A DNA stretch of 64,000 nt from Rhodobium orientis (GTDB lineage: Bacteria > Pseudomonadota > Alphaproteobacteria > Rhizobiales > Rhodobiaceae). Every line of letters starts with the position of its first letter. Position 1 is the stretch's first letter. Below the pieces are notes generated by a model. It was given only the letters and a program-made list of their open reading frames with translations. It ran no database searches and had not been told where the DNA came from. Below are positions 34,545 through 43,682 of this stretch, one piece after another. The stretch is from the NCBI RefSeq assembly GCF_003258835.1, contig NZ_NPEV01000008.1:1-64000 (forward strand), given 5' to 3'. Both the position numbers and the translations under genes were made by a program.

Positions 34545-35765
34545 GTGCCGTTTTCTTTTTTTCGCGTGTCGCGGCCGGGCTTTCGGGCCGGCCGGAGGCT
34601 GTGGTCCAGCCATCCTGTCGTTGCCCTTGTCGTGGCCCTTGGCCTGATCCTTTCCGCGCATGGCGCGGCCCTGGCGCAGCCGATCGAGACGGCGGCCGAA
34701 CAGGCGATCATCATGGACGCCGAAAGCGGCGCCATCCTTTTCGAGAAAAACGCCGAAGAGCGCATCCCGCCGGCCTCGCTGACGCTGTTGATGACGGCCG
34801 AGACCGTGTTCGACATGATCAAGCGCGGCCAGCTCAGCCGGGAGCAGGAATTCAAGATCAGCGAGCACGCCTGGCGCACGGGCGGCGCGCCGGCCGGCGG
34901 CACCACCATGTTCGCCGAGCTCGGCTCCACGGTGCCGGTGATCGATCTCCTTCGCGGCGTCATCATCCAGATCGCCAATGACGGGGCGATCGCCCTTGCC
35001 GAGGGCATCGCCGGCTCGGAGGCCGCCTTCGGCGAGCAGATGACCCTGCGGGGTCTCGAAGTCGGCATGACCGACTCCAATTTCGTCAATCCGACCGGCT
35101 ACGAGGACCCGAAGAACTACTCCACGGTCAAGGACCTCGCCGTTCTCGCCCGCCACGTCATCCGCACCTATCCGGAGCTCTACAAGCTGTTCGCGGAGCC
35201 GGAATTCACCTGGAACGACATCACCCAGCGCAACAAGAACCCGATGCTGACCATGTCGTCGTTCCAGGTCGACGGGCTCGTCATCGGCGGCACCAGCATC
35301 AACCGGCTCGGCATGGTGACCTCGGCAAAGCGCGGCGACCTGAGGCTTATCCTCGCCTTTTACGGGCTTCCCTCCAAGGCGGCCCGGCTGAAGGAGGCGA
35401 AGGCGCTGCTCGACTGGGCATTCGGGTCGTTCGAGGCCGTGCGGCTTTTCGAGGCCGGCGAGACGGTCGGCGAGGCACGTGTCTTCGGCGGCGAAAAGAG
35501 CTACGTGCCGCTGGTCGGCGAGGGCGCCGTCATCGCCTTCCTGGAAGAGAACGTCGTCAAGGGCTACCACGGCCGTATCGCCTATGAGGGTCCGGTCGTG
35601 GCGCCGGTGGAAAAGGGCCAGCCGATCGGCAATCTGGAAATCGTCCGCGACAAGGCGGTGGTCCAGAAGATCCCGCTCTTTGCCGGCGAATCGGTCGGCA
35701 TCGGCGGCTTCCACGGCAAGGCGTTCGACGCGCTGATCGAGGCCGTCGCCGGGCTCTGGTACTGA
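34545..35765 (+). CDS. D-alanyl-D-alanine carboxypeptidase homologue with all catalytic motifs lost
   Basis: This 406-residue exported protein has the fold of PBP5/6 enzymes (family S11), which trim peptidoglycan pentapeptides. A signal peptide ends near AAALAQP. The three active-site motifs align clearly but are changed. SxxK is Ser78-Leu-Thr-Leu81 (PPASLTLLMTA; Lys replaced by Leu). SxN is Ile143-Ala-Asn145 (IQIANDGAIAL). KTG is Val246-Ile-Gly248 (VDGLVIGGTS). The rest is well preserved, including MTDSNFVNPTGY and the C-terminal beta domain. The reading frame is intact, so it is a probable pseudoenzyme, not a decayed gene. The start is GTG at 34545, between rlpA and tmk. Confidence 0.9.
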   Translation: MPFSFFRVSRPGFRAGRRLWSSHPVVALVVALGLILSAHGAALAQPIETAAEQAIIMDAESGAILFEKNAEERIPPASLTLLMTAETVFDMIKRGQLSREQEFKISEHAWRTGGAPAGGTTMFAELGSTVPVIDLLRGVIIQIANDGAIALAEGIAGSEAAFGEQMTLRGLEVGMTDSNFVNPTGYEDPKNYSTVKDLAVLARHVIRTYPELYKLFAEPEFTWNDITQRNKNPMLTMSSFQVDGLVIGGTSINRLGMVTSAKRGDLRLILAFYGLPSKAARLKEAKALLDWAFGSFEAVRLFEAGETVGEARVFGGEKSYVPLVGEGAVIAFLEENVVKGYHGRIAYEGPVVAPVEKGQPIGNLEIVRDKAVVQKIPLFAGESVGIGGFHGKAFDALIEAVAGLWY

Positions 35766-35905
35766 CGCCGTCACCGTCGGTCCTCTGCAAAAAGGCAATC
35801 CGTTTGCGGCCGATCCGGGCCGGGGGCTTTCCTCGCGCGGCCGATCGGTCGATATAAGGGCTGAGAGTGCGCGGGCGCGCGTTATAGGTATTGGGACCCA
35901 GCCAG

Positions 35906-36574
35906 GTGGCCGGAACGTTCATCACATTCGAAGGCGGCGAGGGCGCCGGCAAGTCGACGCAGATCCGCCGGCTGGCCGCGCGGCTGGAAACGCTCGGCCT
36001 TGAGGTCGTGACGACCCGCGAGCCGGGCGGGTCTCCCGGCGCCGAGGCGATCCGCGAGGTGCTGCTCTCCGGCAAGGCCAAGGCGCTCGGGCCGCTGGTC
36101 GAGGCAACGCTCTTTGCCGCCGCGCGCATCGACCATGTGGCGAACACCATCCGTCCGGCGCTGGAGCGCGGCGCGGTGGTGCTTTGCGACCGGTTCACCG
36201 ATTCCACCCGCGTCTACCAGGGCGACGGCGACGGGGTCGATGCCAAGACCGTGGCGGAGCTTGAGCGCATCGCCGTCGACGACGTCCGCCCCGGCCTCAC
36301 CCTCATCCTCGACCTGCCGGTGGAAGTGGCGCTGGAGCGGATTGCGGCGCGGCGCGGCGATGAAAACCCCGACCGCTTCGAGGGCGAGGCAGATGCCGTC
36401 CACCGCCGCCGCCGCGAGGCGTTCCTGACCATTGCCGAGAACGAGCCGGAACGCTGCGCGGTCATCGATGCCTCGGGCGACGAGGACACGGTGGCCGGGC
36501 GCATCTGGGCCGCGGTCGCCGGGCGCCTCGAGCTGCCTGCCGGGACCAGTCCTGCGGAGGCTCGCCATGGCTGA
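35906..36574 (+). CDS. tmk: dTMP kinase
   Basis: This 222-residue enzyme phosphorylates dTMP to dTDP for DNA synthesis. The P-loop is GGEGAGKST near residue 10. The substrate Arg motif is REPGGSPGAEAIR and the DR(Y/F) motif is CDRFTDSTRVYQG. The start is taken as GTG at 35906, giving VAGTFITFEGG; a TTG at 35891 in frame is possible. The 3' end overlaps holB by 8 bp (ATGGCTGA), the common alphaproteobacterial tmk-holB arrangement. Confidence 0.95.
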   Translation: MAGTFITFEGGEGAGKSTQIRRLAARLETLGLEVVTTREPGGSPGAEAIREVLLSGKAKALGPLVEATLFAAARIDHVANTIRPALERGAVVLCDRFTDSTRVYQGDGDGVDAKTVAELERIAVDDVRPGLTLILDLPVEVALERIAARRGDENPDRFEGEADAVHRRRREAFLTIAENEPERCAVIDASGDEDTVAGRIWAAVAGRLELPAGTSPAEARHG

Positions 36575-37652
36575 TGCCGCACCGCTCGATGCCGACGCCA
36601 TCGACGGCGTCCCGCATCCGAGGCAGCAGCAACGGCTTGCCGGGCAGGCGCATGCCGAGACGGAGCTGCTGGAGGCCTACCGCTCCGGGCGCATCCACCA
36701 TGCCTGGATCCTGTCCGGCACCCGCGGTATCGGCAAGGCGACGCTGGCCTTCCGGATGGCGCGTTTCGTGCTCGCCCACCCCGATCCGAAGGCGCCGGAG
36801 GTCGCAAGCGCAAAAGACTTTTCCGTCGATGCGGAACGCCCGGCGGCGCGCAAGGTCGCTGCCGGGTCCCATCCGGACCTCCTGCACCTGCGCCGGCCCT
36901 ATGACGACAAGCGCAAACGCTTCAAGACCGAGCTTCCCGTCGACGAAATCCGCCGGACCGCGTCGCTGTTCGGTACGACGGCGGGAGAGGGCGGCTGGCG
37001 CATCTGCATCGTCGATGCCGCCGACGATATGAACGCCAATGCCGCCAACGCGCTCCTCAAAGTCCTCGAAGAGCCGCCGCCGCGCGCGCTGTTCCTCGTC
37101 GTCTCGCACAATCCCGGCCGGCTGCTGCCGACCATCCGCTCGCGCTGCCGTAAGCTGGCGCTCGACCCGCTGGCGCCGGAGACGATCGCCGGCGAGCTTC
37201 AGGCGCTTGGCCTTGCCGGCGGCATCGACGAGCGCACGCTGCACAGGGTTAGCGTCCTCGGCTCGGGAAGCCTGCGCCGTTCCGTCCTGCTCCTGCGCGC
37301 CGACGGCGTTGCGCTCTGGGATGCCTTCGAGGACATCGCCCATGGCCTGCCGAAGATGGACCGGGCGGCGATCCACGCCTTGGCCGACCGGGTCGCCGCG
37401 CGCGATGCCGACGACGTCTTTGCCACCTTCAAGGATATCGTCCGCGACTGGCTGACGGCGCGGGTGCGCGACGGGGCCGCGGCCGGCGCCTCGGCCGGCG
37501 ATCTCATTGCCTGGAGCGAGGCCTGGGAGACCATCAACCAGGCCAACCGCACGGCCGCCGTCCTCAATCTCGACCGCAAGCAACTGGTGCTCGATACCTT
37601 CCGCACCCTTGCGGAAGCGGCCCGAAATTCGCTATCTCCCCAGTCGACCTAG
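36567..37652 (+). CDS. holB: DNA polymerase III subunit delta'
   Basis: This 361-residue clamp-loader subunit has the AAA+ module in its first 250 residues: [18 protein letters not shown] for the P-loop region, [20 protein letters not shown] for Walker B/sensor, and [17 protein letters not shown]. As is normal for delta', the P-loop deviates from a functional Walker A. ATG at 36567 follows GGAGG; a longer in-frame reading over tmk was rejected. It is followed by metG after 38 bp. Confidence 0.95.
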   Translation: MADAAPLDADAIDGVPHPRQQQRLAGQAHAETELLEAYRSGRIHHAWILSGTRGIGKATLAFRMARFVLAHPDPKAPEVASAKDFSVDAERPAARKVAAGSHPDLLHLRRPYDDKRKRFKTELPVDEIRRTASLFGTTAGEGGWRICIVDAADDMNANAANALLKVLEEPPPRALFLVVSHNPGRLLPTIRSRCRKLALDPLAPETIAGELQALGLAGGIDERTLHRVSVLGSGSLRRSVLLLRADGVALWDAFEDIAHGLPKMDRAAIHALADRVAARDADDVFATFKDIVRDWLTARVRDGAAAGASAGDLIAWSEAWETINQANRTAAVLNLDRKQLVLDTFRTLAEAARNSLSPQST

Positions 37653-37690
37653 CGCTGGACAGGCGCCGACCTCCCGAAAGTTTTCCGCCA

Positions 37691-39253
37691 ATGAGCGACC
37701 AACCGAAATTCTACATCACGACCGCGATCTCCTATCCGAACGGCGCGCCGCATATCGGCCACGCCTATGAGGTGATCGCCACCGACACGCTCGCCCGCTT
37801 CAAGCGGCTCGACGGCTTCGACGTCCGGTTCCTGACCGGCACCGACGAGCACGGCCAGAAGATGATCCAGACGGCGGCCAAGCACGGCATTTCGGTGCGC
37901 GACTTCGCCGACCAGCAGGCGCCGCTGTTCCAGGAGATGGCGCGGGTGCTGACCTGCTCGAACGACGACTTCATCCGCACCACCGAGGAGCGCCACACGC
38001 GCTCCACCCAGGCGATCTGGCAGGCGATGGTGGATGCCGGCGACATCTATCTGGACAAATATTCCGGCTGGTACTCCGTGCGCGACGAGGCCTATTACGC
38101 GGAATCGGAAACCACCGTGAACGACGACGGCGTGCGCCTCGGCCCGCAGGGCTCGCCCGTCGAATGGGTGGAGGAGGAGAGCTATTTCTTCCGCCTGTCG
38201 AAATACGAGCAGCCGCTGCTCGACCACTACGCCGCCAATCCGGACTTCATCGGCCCGGATGAGCGGCGCAACGAGGTCGTCAGCTTCGTGAAAAGCGGGC
38301 TCCGGGACCTCTCCGTCTCGCGCACGACCTTCGACTGGGGCATCCCGGTGCCCGGCGACGAAAAGCACGTCATGTATGTCTGGGTCGACGCGCTCACCAA
38401 CTACATCACCGCGGTCGGCTATCCCGACACCGAAAGCGCGCTTTTCTCGACCTACTGGCCGGCGAACGTCCATGTCATCGGCAAGGACATATTGCGCTTC
38501 CACGCGGTCTACTGGCCGGCCTTCCTGATGTCGGCGGGTGTTGCCCTGCCGAAGCGGGTCTATGCCCACGGCTTCCTGTTCAATCGCGGAGAGAAGATGT
38601 CGAAGTCGGTCGGCAACGTCATCGACCCGCATTCCCTGATCAAGGCCTATGGCGTCGACCAGCTCCGCTATTTCTTCCTGCGCGAAGTGCCCTTCGGCAA
38701 GGACGGCAACTACAGCCACGACGCCATCGTCAACCGCATCAATGCCGATCTCGCCAACGACCTCGGCAACCTCGCCCAGCGCTCGCTGTCGATGATCGCC
38801 AAGAATCTCGGTGGCGTGCTGCCGGAACCGGGACCGCTCACCGAGGACGACACGGCGATCCTTGCCCAGACCGACGCGCTGCTGGAGAAATGCCGGGCCG
38901 CCATGGACCGCCAGGAGATCCATCTGGCGCTCGGCGAGGTCTGGCAGGTGGTCGGCGAGGCGAACCGCTATTTCGCCGCCCAGGAGCCCTGGGCGCTGAA
39001 GAAGACCGATCCGGAGCGCATGGGCACTGTGCTCTACGTGACGGCGGAAATCATCCGCCAGGTGGCGATCCTCGCCCAGCCGGTGATGCCGACGTCGAGC
39101 GAGAAGCTGCTCGACCTCCTGGCGCTCGGCGCCGAGGAGCGGACCTTCGCAACGCTCGGCGCCGCAGGGCGGCTGAAGGCCGGCACCGAGCTGCCGAAAC
39201 CGCAGCCGGTCTATCCGCGTTACGTTGACGAGACCCCGGAAGAGGGCAAGTAA
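37691..39253 (+). CDS. metG: methionine--tRNA ligase
   Basis: This 520-residue cytoplasmic class I synthetase charges tRNA-Met. HIGH is at residues 21-24 (APHIGHAYE) and KMSKS near 303-307 ([10 protein letters not shown]). The connective peptide lacks the four-cysteine zinc knuckles, and there is no C-terminal tRNA-binding domain, so it is the short MetG type common in alphaproteobacteria. The stop TAA shares its last A with the ATG of tatD. Confidence 0.97.
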   Translation: MSDQPKFYITTAISYPNGAPHIGHAYEVIATDTLARFKRLDGFDVRFLTGTDEHGQKMIQTAAKHGISVRDFADQQAPLFQEMARVLTCSNDDFIRTTEERHTRSTQAIWQAMVDAGDIYLDKYSGWYSVRDEAYYAESETTVNDDGVRLGPQGSPVEWVEEESYFFRLSKYEQPLLDHYAANPDFIGPDERRNEVVSFVKSGLRDLSVSRTTFDWGIPVPGDEKHVMYVWVDALTNYITAVGYPDTESALFSTYWPANVHVIGKDILRFHAVYWPAFLMSAGVALPKRVYAHGFLFNRGEKMSKSVGNVIDPHSLIKAYGVDQLRYFFLREVPFGKDGNYSHDAIVNRINADLANDLGNLAQRSLSMIAKNLGGVLPEPGPLTEDDTAILAQTDALLEKCRAAMDRQEIHLALGEVWQVVGEANRYFAAQEPWALKKTDPERMGTVLYVTAEIIRQVAILAQPVMPTSSEKLLDLLALGAEERTFATLGAAGRLKAGTELPKPQPVYPRYVDETPEEGK

Positions 39254-40032
39254 TGCTCGTCGACAGCCACTGCCATCTCGACTTTCCCGATTTCGCCGAG
39301 GAGCGCGACGACATCGTCGCGCGGGCCCTCGACGTCGGCGTTGCCCGCATGGTGACGATCTCAACCCGCGTCCGTCAGTTCGACGCCGTGCGCGCCATCG
39401 CCGAGACTTACGATCCGGTCTTTTGCTCGGTCGGCACCCACCCGCACAACGCGGCGGAGGAGCTGGACGTCACCACCGAGCATCTGGTGCGCATGGCCGA
39501 GCACCCGAAGGTGGTCGCCATCGGCGAGGCCGGGCTCGACTATTTCTACGACCACGCGCCGCGCGAGGCGCAGCAGCAGAGCCTGCGCGTCCATATCGCC
39601 GCGGCGCGCGAGACGGGCCTGCCGCTGGTCATCCATTCGCGCGATGCCGACGACGACATGATCGCGATCCTGAGGGACGAGATGGGGAAGGGGGCTTTCC
39701 CGGCCCTCCTCCATTGCTTTTCCTCCGGCCGGGACCTCGCGCTCGCCGGCATCGAACTCGGGCTCTACGTCTCGTTCTCCGGCATCCTGACGTTCAAGAA
39801 GTCGGAAGAACTGCGGGCAATCGCCGCCGAACTGCCGCGCGACCGGCTGCTCGTGGAGACCGACGCGCCCTATCTCGCCCCGGTTCCGAAGCGCGGCAAG
39901 CGCAACGAGCCGTCCTTCGTCGCCCATACCGCCAAGGTGCTGGCCGAGACGGTTGGTGCCAGCGAGGAGGAGATCGGCGCGGAGACGACGGAGAATTTTT
40001 TCCGGCTGTTTGCCAAGGTGCCGAGAGATTGA
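39253..40032 (+). CDS. TatD family metal-dependent hydrolase
   Basis: This 259-residue TIM-barrel hydrolase of the YcfH/TatD group has metal ligands His6 and His8 (VDSHCHLDF), Glu in AIGEAGLDY, His in VIHSRDADD, His in LLHCFSSG and Asp in ETDAPYLAP. TatD proteins are implicated in DNA repair or D-aminoacyl-tRNA turnover; the biological role is not settled. The start overlaps the metG stop by one base. The pair metG-tatD is common in this group of bacteria. Confidence 0.94.
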   Translation: MLVDSHCHLDFPDFAEERDDIVARALDVGVARMVTISTRVRQFDAVRAIAETYDPVFCSVGTHPHNAAEELDVTTEHLVRMAEHPKVVAIGEAGLDYFYDHAPREAQQQSLRVHIAAARETGLPLVIHSRDADDDMIAILRDEMGKGAFPALLHCFSSGRDLALAGIELGLYVSFSGILTFKKSEELRAIAAELPRDRLLVETDAPYLAPVPKRGKRNEPSFVAHTAKVLAETVGASEEEIGAETTENFFRLFAKVPRD

Positions 40033-40079
40033 GTTTTTTTTCGCTCACGGCAGTTTCGCGCGGCGCCCGGCCGGGCTTG

Positions 40080-40096
40080 CGAACCCTGCGGGTTCG
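40080..40096. repeat. short extragenic palindrome CGAACCC-TGC-GGGTTCG
   Basis: A perfect 7-bp dyad with 3-bp loop lies in the 118-bp gap between tatD and the metallo-hydrolase gene. It has the same design as the dyad at 22947-22963. No T-tract follows. Confidence 0.4.
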
Positions 40097-40150
40097 AGGA
40101 GCGCTTCGCCATCCTGAGCCCGTTCCAGGACTCCACGGGAGCGCGGGGCT

Positions 40151-40960
40151 GTGAGTGAGTACGTCTTCACGCTGCTCGGCTGCGGGGCGTCGCCGGGCGT
40201 GCCGCGGATCGGCAATGACTGGGGCGCGTGCGATCCGCAAAACCCGAAGAACAAACGGCGGCGCAGCGCGCTGCTGATCGAGCGGCGCTCGGGCGACGTG
40301 GCGACGCGCATCCTCGTCGATACGGGACCGGATCTGCGCGAGCAGATGATCGATGCCGGCATCGGCTGGGTCGATGCCGTCTTCTACACCCATCCGCACG
40401 CCGACCACATCCACGGCATCGACGACCTCAGGGCCTTTGCGATCAACCACCGGCGGCGCGTCGACGTCTATATGGACATCGAGACGTCGGAGCGCGTGCG
40501 CGGCGGCTTCGACTACTGTTTCCGCATGCCGAAGGCCTCGAACTATCCGCCGATCCTGGAAGAGCACAGGATCCGCGCCTTTGAACCGGTGACCATCGAC
40601 GGACCGGGCGGTGCGATCGAGATGCAGCCATTCCTCCAGATACACGGCAGCATCCCGTCTCTAGGCTTCCGTGTCGGCGATTTCGCCTATTCGACGGACG
40701 CCAGCGACTTCCCGGACGAGACGCTGCCATATCTCCGCGACCTCGATACCTGGATCGTCGGCGCGCTCCGGCACAAGCCGCATCCGAGCCATTTTTCCGT
40801 TGCCGAGGCCGTCGACTGGGCCGGGCGCCTCGGGCCGCGGCGGACGATCCTGACCCATATGCATGTGGATCTGGATTACGAGACGCTCGGCGCCGAACTG
40901 CCGGACGGCATCGAGCCGGGCTTTGACGGCCTGACGATCGTGCGGCCGGCCGCCGATTGA
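40151..40960 (+). CDS. MBL-fold metallo-hydrolase, PhnP-like
   Basis: This 269-residue metallo-beta-lactamase-fold enzyme has the metal motif THPHADHIHG near residue 80, a later Asp in YSTDASDFP and His in THMHVDL. LGCGASPGVPRIGNDWGACD at the start is typical of PhnP-like phosphodiesterases and includes cysteines that in PhnP-type proteins bind a structural metal. It is not within a phosphonate operon here, so a cyclic phosphodiester substrate is only a family-level guess. The start is GTG at 40151, last in the rlpA-to-tatD run. Confidence 0.9.
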   Translation: MSEYVFTLLGCGASPGVPRIGNDWGACDPQNPKNKRRRSALLIERRSGDVATRILVDTGPDLREQMIDAGIGWVDAVFYTHPHADHIHGIDDLRAFAINHRRRVDVYMDIETSERVRGGFDYCFRMPKASNYPPILEEHRIRAFEPVTIDGPGGAIEMQPFLQIHGSIPSLGFRVGDFAYSTDASDFPDETLPYLRDLDTWIVGALRHKPHPSHFSVAEAVDWAGRLGPRRTILTHMHVDLDYETLGAELPDGIEPGFDGLTIVRPAAD

Positions 40961-41289
40961 TCGCCGCGTCTTCGGTCGTTCATTTATTTCCACCGCGTCG
41001 GACGGCGCTACAATGGGCGAGCCGCGCCTAACGTCGAGCATGTCACCGAGGCAATCCGGGGGACTGTCACAACGTCGCTGCGCCGCCACGACAGAACCTC
41101 CCGAATTCCCGTCTTTCCCATACAAAAATATTCCATAATATATCTTATGCGAATTGTGTGTAGGTAACGGGAGGGTGCCCTGCGGCTGCCGGGATTGACG
41201 TTCGCCGCTCTTCCCCTCCCGTTTCTTCAGGGTGATCGCTGCCAATGTCCCTGGCGCGCCTTCGGCATGTCGTGTTGCGCACCGGAGCA
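40961..41289. other. non-coding stretch with AT-rich block and long-armed inverted repeat
   Basis: No protein gene is supported in these 329 bp. An AT-rich block (41118-41156) is unusual for this genome. It is followed by AACGGGAGGG (41166-41175) and its exact complement CCCTCCCGTT (41214-41223), 38 bases apart. Either a structured RNA or a weak terminator for the convergent genes is possible. There is no proper U-tract on either strand. Confidence 0.5.
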
Positions 41290-41937
41290 TCACCGCGATG
41301 CGCATCGCGCCATTGCCGCGGCCAGACCGGCGGCCGGGCTCGTCAACGGTGTCGGGCCGTTCCTGACGGACCGTGCTGCACCGGCCATGGAGGCCTGCGC
41401 CAGGGCGACGATCGACGCCCCGTCGGCATAGGCCGCATCGGCGGCCGTTGCGACGGCCGCGAGATAGCCGCCCGTGTCGCCGGCCCTGAAACGCTCCCAG
41501 GCGCCGGGCACGAGCCGGATGTCGGCCGTGGCGCCTGTCTTTGTCGCTTCCTCCTCGAAGACCCGTCTGGTCGCCTCCAGCGTCGTCTCCACGGCGCATA
41601 GCGCGACGACGGTGCCGCCCTTTGCTGCCGCCTCCTCCGCCAGCGCCCTGTCGATCCTGATGACCGGCACTGCCGATGTCGGAGCAACGGCGTCGGCGAC
41701 GGGGCCGAGCGTCGAACAGGTCAGGAGAACCGCATCGGCATTCGCAGCAAGTCCGGAAAGGATTGCCGCGGTGTCGTCGGCGATCTGCGGCGTCAGGCCG
41801 CCTGCCGCCTCGGCGGCAAAAAGAAGCTCCGGGCGCACAAAATGCTCCAGCGTGCCGTCCGGCAGTCCGAGGTGTCTGGCTGCGGCGTCGAAGATCGCCA
41901 CGTTGCTCGCCGCGCTATGGAGGCATTTGAGCAGCAC
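41290..41937 (-). CDS. Asp/Glu/hydantoin racemase superfamily protein
   Basis: This protein of about 215 residues belongs to the racemase superfamily. One active-site Cys is clear in VLLTCSTLGPV, near residue 72. The second catalytic position reads IVALAQASMAG, where a Cys would be needed for a two-base racemase. The family also includes arylmalonate decarboxylase-type enzymes with a single Cys. GTG at 41937 follows GAAGGG by eight bases and is preferred to a long upstream extension through AT-rich non-coding DNA. It is divergent from the small cysteine-rich secreted protein gene. Function unknown. Confidence 0.82.
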   Translation of the reverse strand: MLLKCLHSAASNVAIFDAAARHLGLPDGTLEHFVRPELLFAAEAAGGLTPQIADDTAAILSGLAANADAVLLTCSTLGPVADAVAPTSAVPVIRIDRALAEEAAAKGGTVVALCAVETTLEATRRVFEEEATKTGATADIRLVPGAWERFRAGDTGGYLAAVATAADAAYADGASIVALAQASMAGAARSVRNGPTPLTSPAAGLAAAMARCASR

Positions 41938-42132
41938 TCGGGTCACCCTTCTGGTTTGGAGCGGCTTTTCCTGGCGGCGGTGCCGCGGCAACGGGCCGGA
42001 ATTCCGCCGCTTTCCCGGTCGTTGCGAAATACCGGCACCGCTACTGGAATACATTGTGTTCAGTTTAAATTGCAAATAAGAATAGTTCCTGTTCCTACTT
42101 GGCTTTTCTTCCCTTTTCAGGACGATCGCAAA

Positions 42133-42636
42133 ATGATCAGGATCTTCTCTGCCACTGTACTCGCCTTGGCGGTGTTGACCGGCCCTTCGCTGGCCGCCGG
42201 CGACCGTTTCTGCCATCAATACGCCTCAACCACCGCCGATGTCGCCCAGGACGCCATCAACAAGAACCCCGCTTGCCTCAACCCGAGCAAGGGCGTGCAC
42301 GGCGTTTATCAGGCGCACTACGACTGGTGCCGCAAGACCCCGCGCAAGACGGTCGAAGGCGCAGCCGACAACATCCGGCGCCTGGCGCGCCAGTGTACCC
42401 GCCAGGCGGGCGGGCCGAACGGCCGGACGAGTCCCCAGTTCTGCCAAAAATATGCGACCAATGCCGCCCGGGTGTCGCAAAACGCCATTGACCGCAATCC
42501 GAACTGTCTCGATCCCAGTCGGGGCGTTCACAGCTATTATCAGGGACATTACGACTGGTGCCTGAAGAATACGCGCGGCACGGTCCAGGGCGCGGCCAAG
42601 AACATCCGGCGGCTGGCGCGCCAGTGCAGCCGCTGA
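42133..42636 (+). CDS. secreted cysteine-rich protein with two tandem 4-Cys repeats, function unknown
   Basis: This 167-residue protein has a signal peptide (residues 1-22, ending SLAAG). The mature part is two copies of one domain, about 62 residues each and offset by 77. Cysteines are at 27, 48, 66, 88 and at 104, 125, 143, 165, so the spacing 21-18-22 is identical in both. Shared segments are HYDWC, a NP-CL-PS-GVH stretch and NIRRLARQC. Each repeat probably has two disulfides in the periplasm or outside. I do not recognise a characterised family. ATG at 42133 lies behind AGGA. A strong terminator follows, so it is a single-gene unit. Confidence 0.88.
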   Translation: MIRIFSATVLALAVLTGPSLAAGDRFCHQYASTTADVAQDAINKNPACLNPSKGVHGVYQAHYDWCRKTPRKTVEGAADNIRRLARQCTRQAGGPNGRTSPQFCQKYATNAARVSQNAIDRNPNCLDPSRGVHSYYQGHYDWCLKNTRGTVQGAAKNIRRLARQCSR

Positions 42637-42666
42637 GGCTTTAGAAAGCTCCGAGGAGTTGATCGG

Positions 42667-42693
42667 GGGCGGCTTCGGCCGCCCTCTTTTTTT
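42667..42693 (+). terminator. rho-independent terminator
   Basis: GGGCGGC-TTCG-GCCGCCC is followed by TCTTTTTTT: a perfect 7-bp GC stem with a UUCG tetraloop and a T-run, 30 bp after the cysteine-rich gene. Confidence 0.93.
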
Positions 42694-42824
42694 CGTGCGT
42701 CTCCCAAAGGGCCGGATGTGCGCCCTCGCCGCCGGTGCGCGCGCGCAGCCGGTCGTGCTAGGCTCCTTACCGCGACTCTTTCCGCCGTATTCCTTCCGCC
42801 CGAGAAAAAATCCGGAGCCTTGCC

Positions 42825-43649
42825 ATGGAGCCCTCGCGGGACATTTCACGCCTTCTGGAAATCATGGCGGCGCTGAGGACGCCGGGTACCGGGTGTCCCT
42901 GGGACCTGGAGCAGGATTTTGCGACCATCGCCCCCTTCACCATCGAGGAAGCCTATGAGGTGGCCGACGCGATCGGTCGCGGCGACCGCGGCGACCTGTG
43001 CGACGAACTCGGCGACCTCCTCCTCCAGGTGGTCTTTCATGCGCGCATGGCGGAGGAAGAAAAGAGCTTCGATTTCAGCGACGTGGTGCTGGCGGTGAAC
43101 CGCAAGATGGTGCGCCGGCACCCGCATGTCTTCGGCGATGCGGAGGCGCGCACCGCCGGCATGTCGAAGGCGCAATGGGAGGCGATCAAGGCGGTCGAGA
43201 AGCGCGAAAAGGCCGAGCGCCACGGCAATGCGGCAACGCGCAGCATCCTCGACGACGTCACCGTCGCCCTGCCCGCCCTGACCCGCGCTGTGAAGCTGCA
43301 GCAGCGCGCCGGCCGGGTCGGCTTCGACTGGAACGATGTCCGCGCCGTCATCGCCAAGCTGCACGAGGAGCTGGGCGAGCTGGAAGCCGAAATGGACGCG
43401 GCCGAACCGGTCCAGGAGCGCATCGAGGAGGAAGTCGGCGACCTTCTCTTCGTCGTCGCTAATCTCGCCCGCCATCTGGACGTCGATCCGGAAAAGGCGC
43501 TGAGGGGCACGAACGACAAGTTCTGCGACCGGTTCAGGCACATCGAAGCGAGCCTGAAGGCTGAGGGAAAGACGCCGGAGGACGCGACGCTCGACGAGAT
43601 GGAAGCGCTCTGGCAGGCGGCCAAGAAGCATAAGTCGCCGAAGCCGTAG
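42825..43649 (+). CDS. mazG: nucleoside triphosphate pyrophosphohydrolase
   Basis: This 274-residue all-helical enzyme hydrolyses NTPs or dNTPs to monophosphates and pyrophosphate. Two MazG repeats are visible: EEAYEVADAI with DELGDLLLQVVFHA (residues 38-75), and HEELGELEAEMD with EEEVGDLLFVVANLAR (residues 180-220). It has the GCPWD start motif of full-length MazG. It is convergent with hflX, with only 33 bp between stops. Confidence 0.96.
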   Translation: MEPSRDISRLLEIMAALRTPGTGCPWDLEQDFATIAPFTIEEAYEVADAIGRGDRGDLCDELGDLLLQVVFHARMAEEEKSFDFSDVVLAVNRKMVRRHPHVFGDAEARTAGMSKAQWEAIKAVEKREKAERHGNAATRSILDDVTVALPALTRAVKLQQRAGRVGFDWNDVRAVIAKLHEELGELEAEMDAAEPVQERIEEEVGDLLFVVANLARHLDVDPEKALRGTNDKFCDRFRHIEASLKAEGKTPEDATLDEMEALWQAAKKHKSPKP

Positions 43650-43682
43650 AACGTTTTTAAAACAATTATCTAGAAAAGAAAA

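Noticed and set aside
40661-41599. Leftward 312-codon frame over the end of the metallo-hydrolase and the intergenic gap
   Set aside because: Half is antisense to the MBL gene and a quarter overlaps the racemase in another frame. No family features.
41842-42132. N-terminal extension of the cysteine-rich secreted protein
   Set aside because: It would bury the signal peptide behind 97 residues and overlap the divergent racemase gene. ATG 42133 with AGGA is far better.
43650-43682. Bidirectional terminator between mazG and hflX
   Set aside because: The gap is AT-rich with short T and A runs but no convincing stem.
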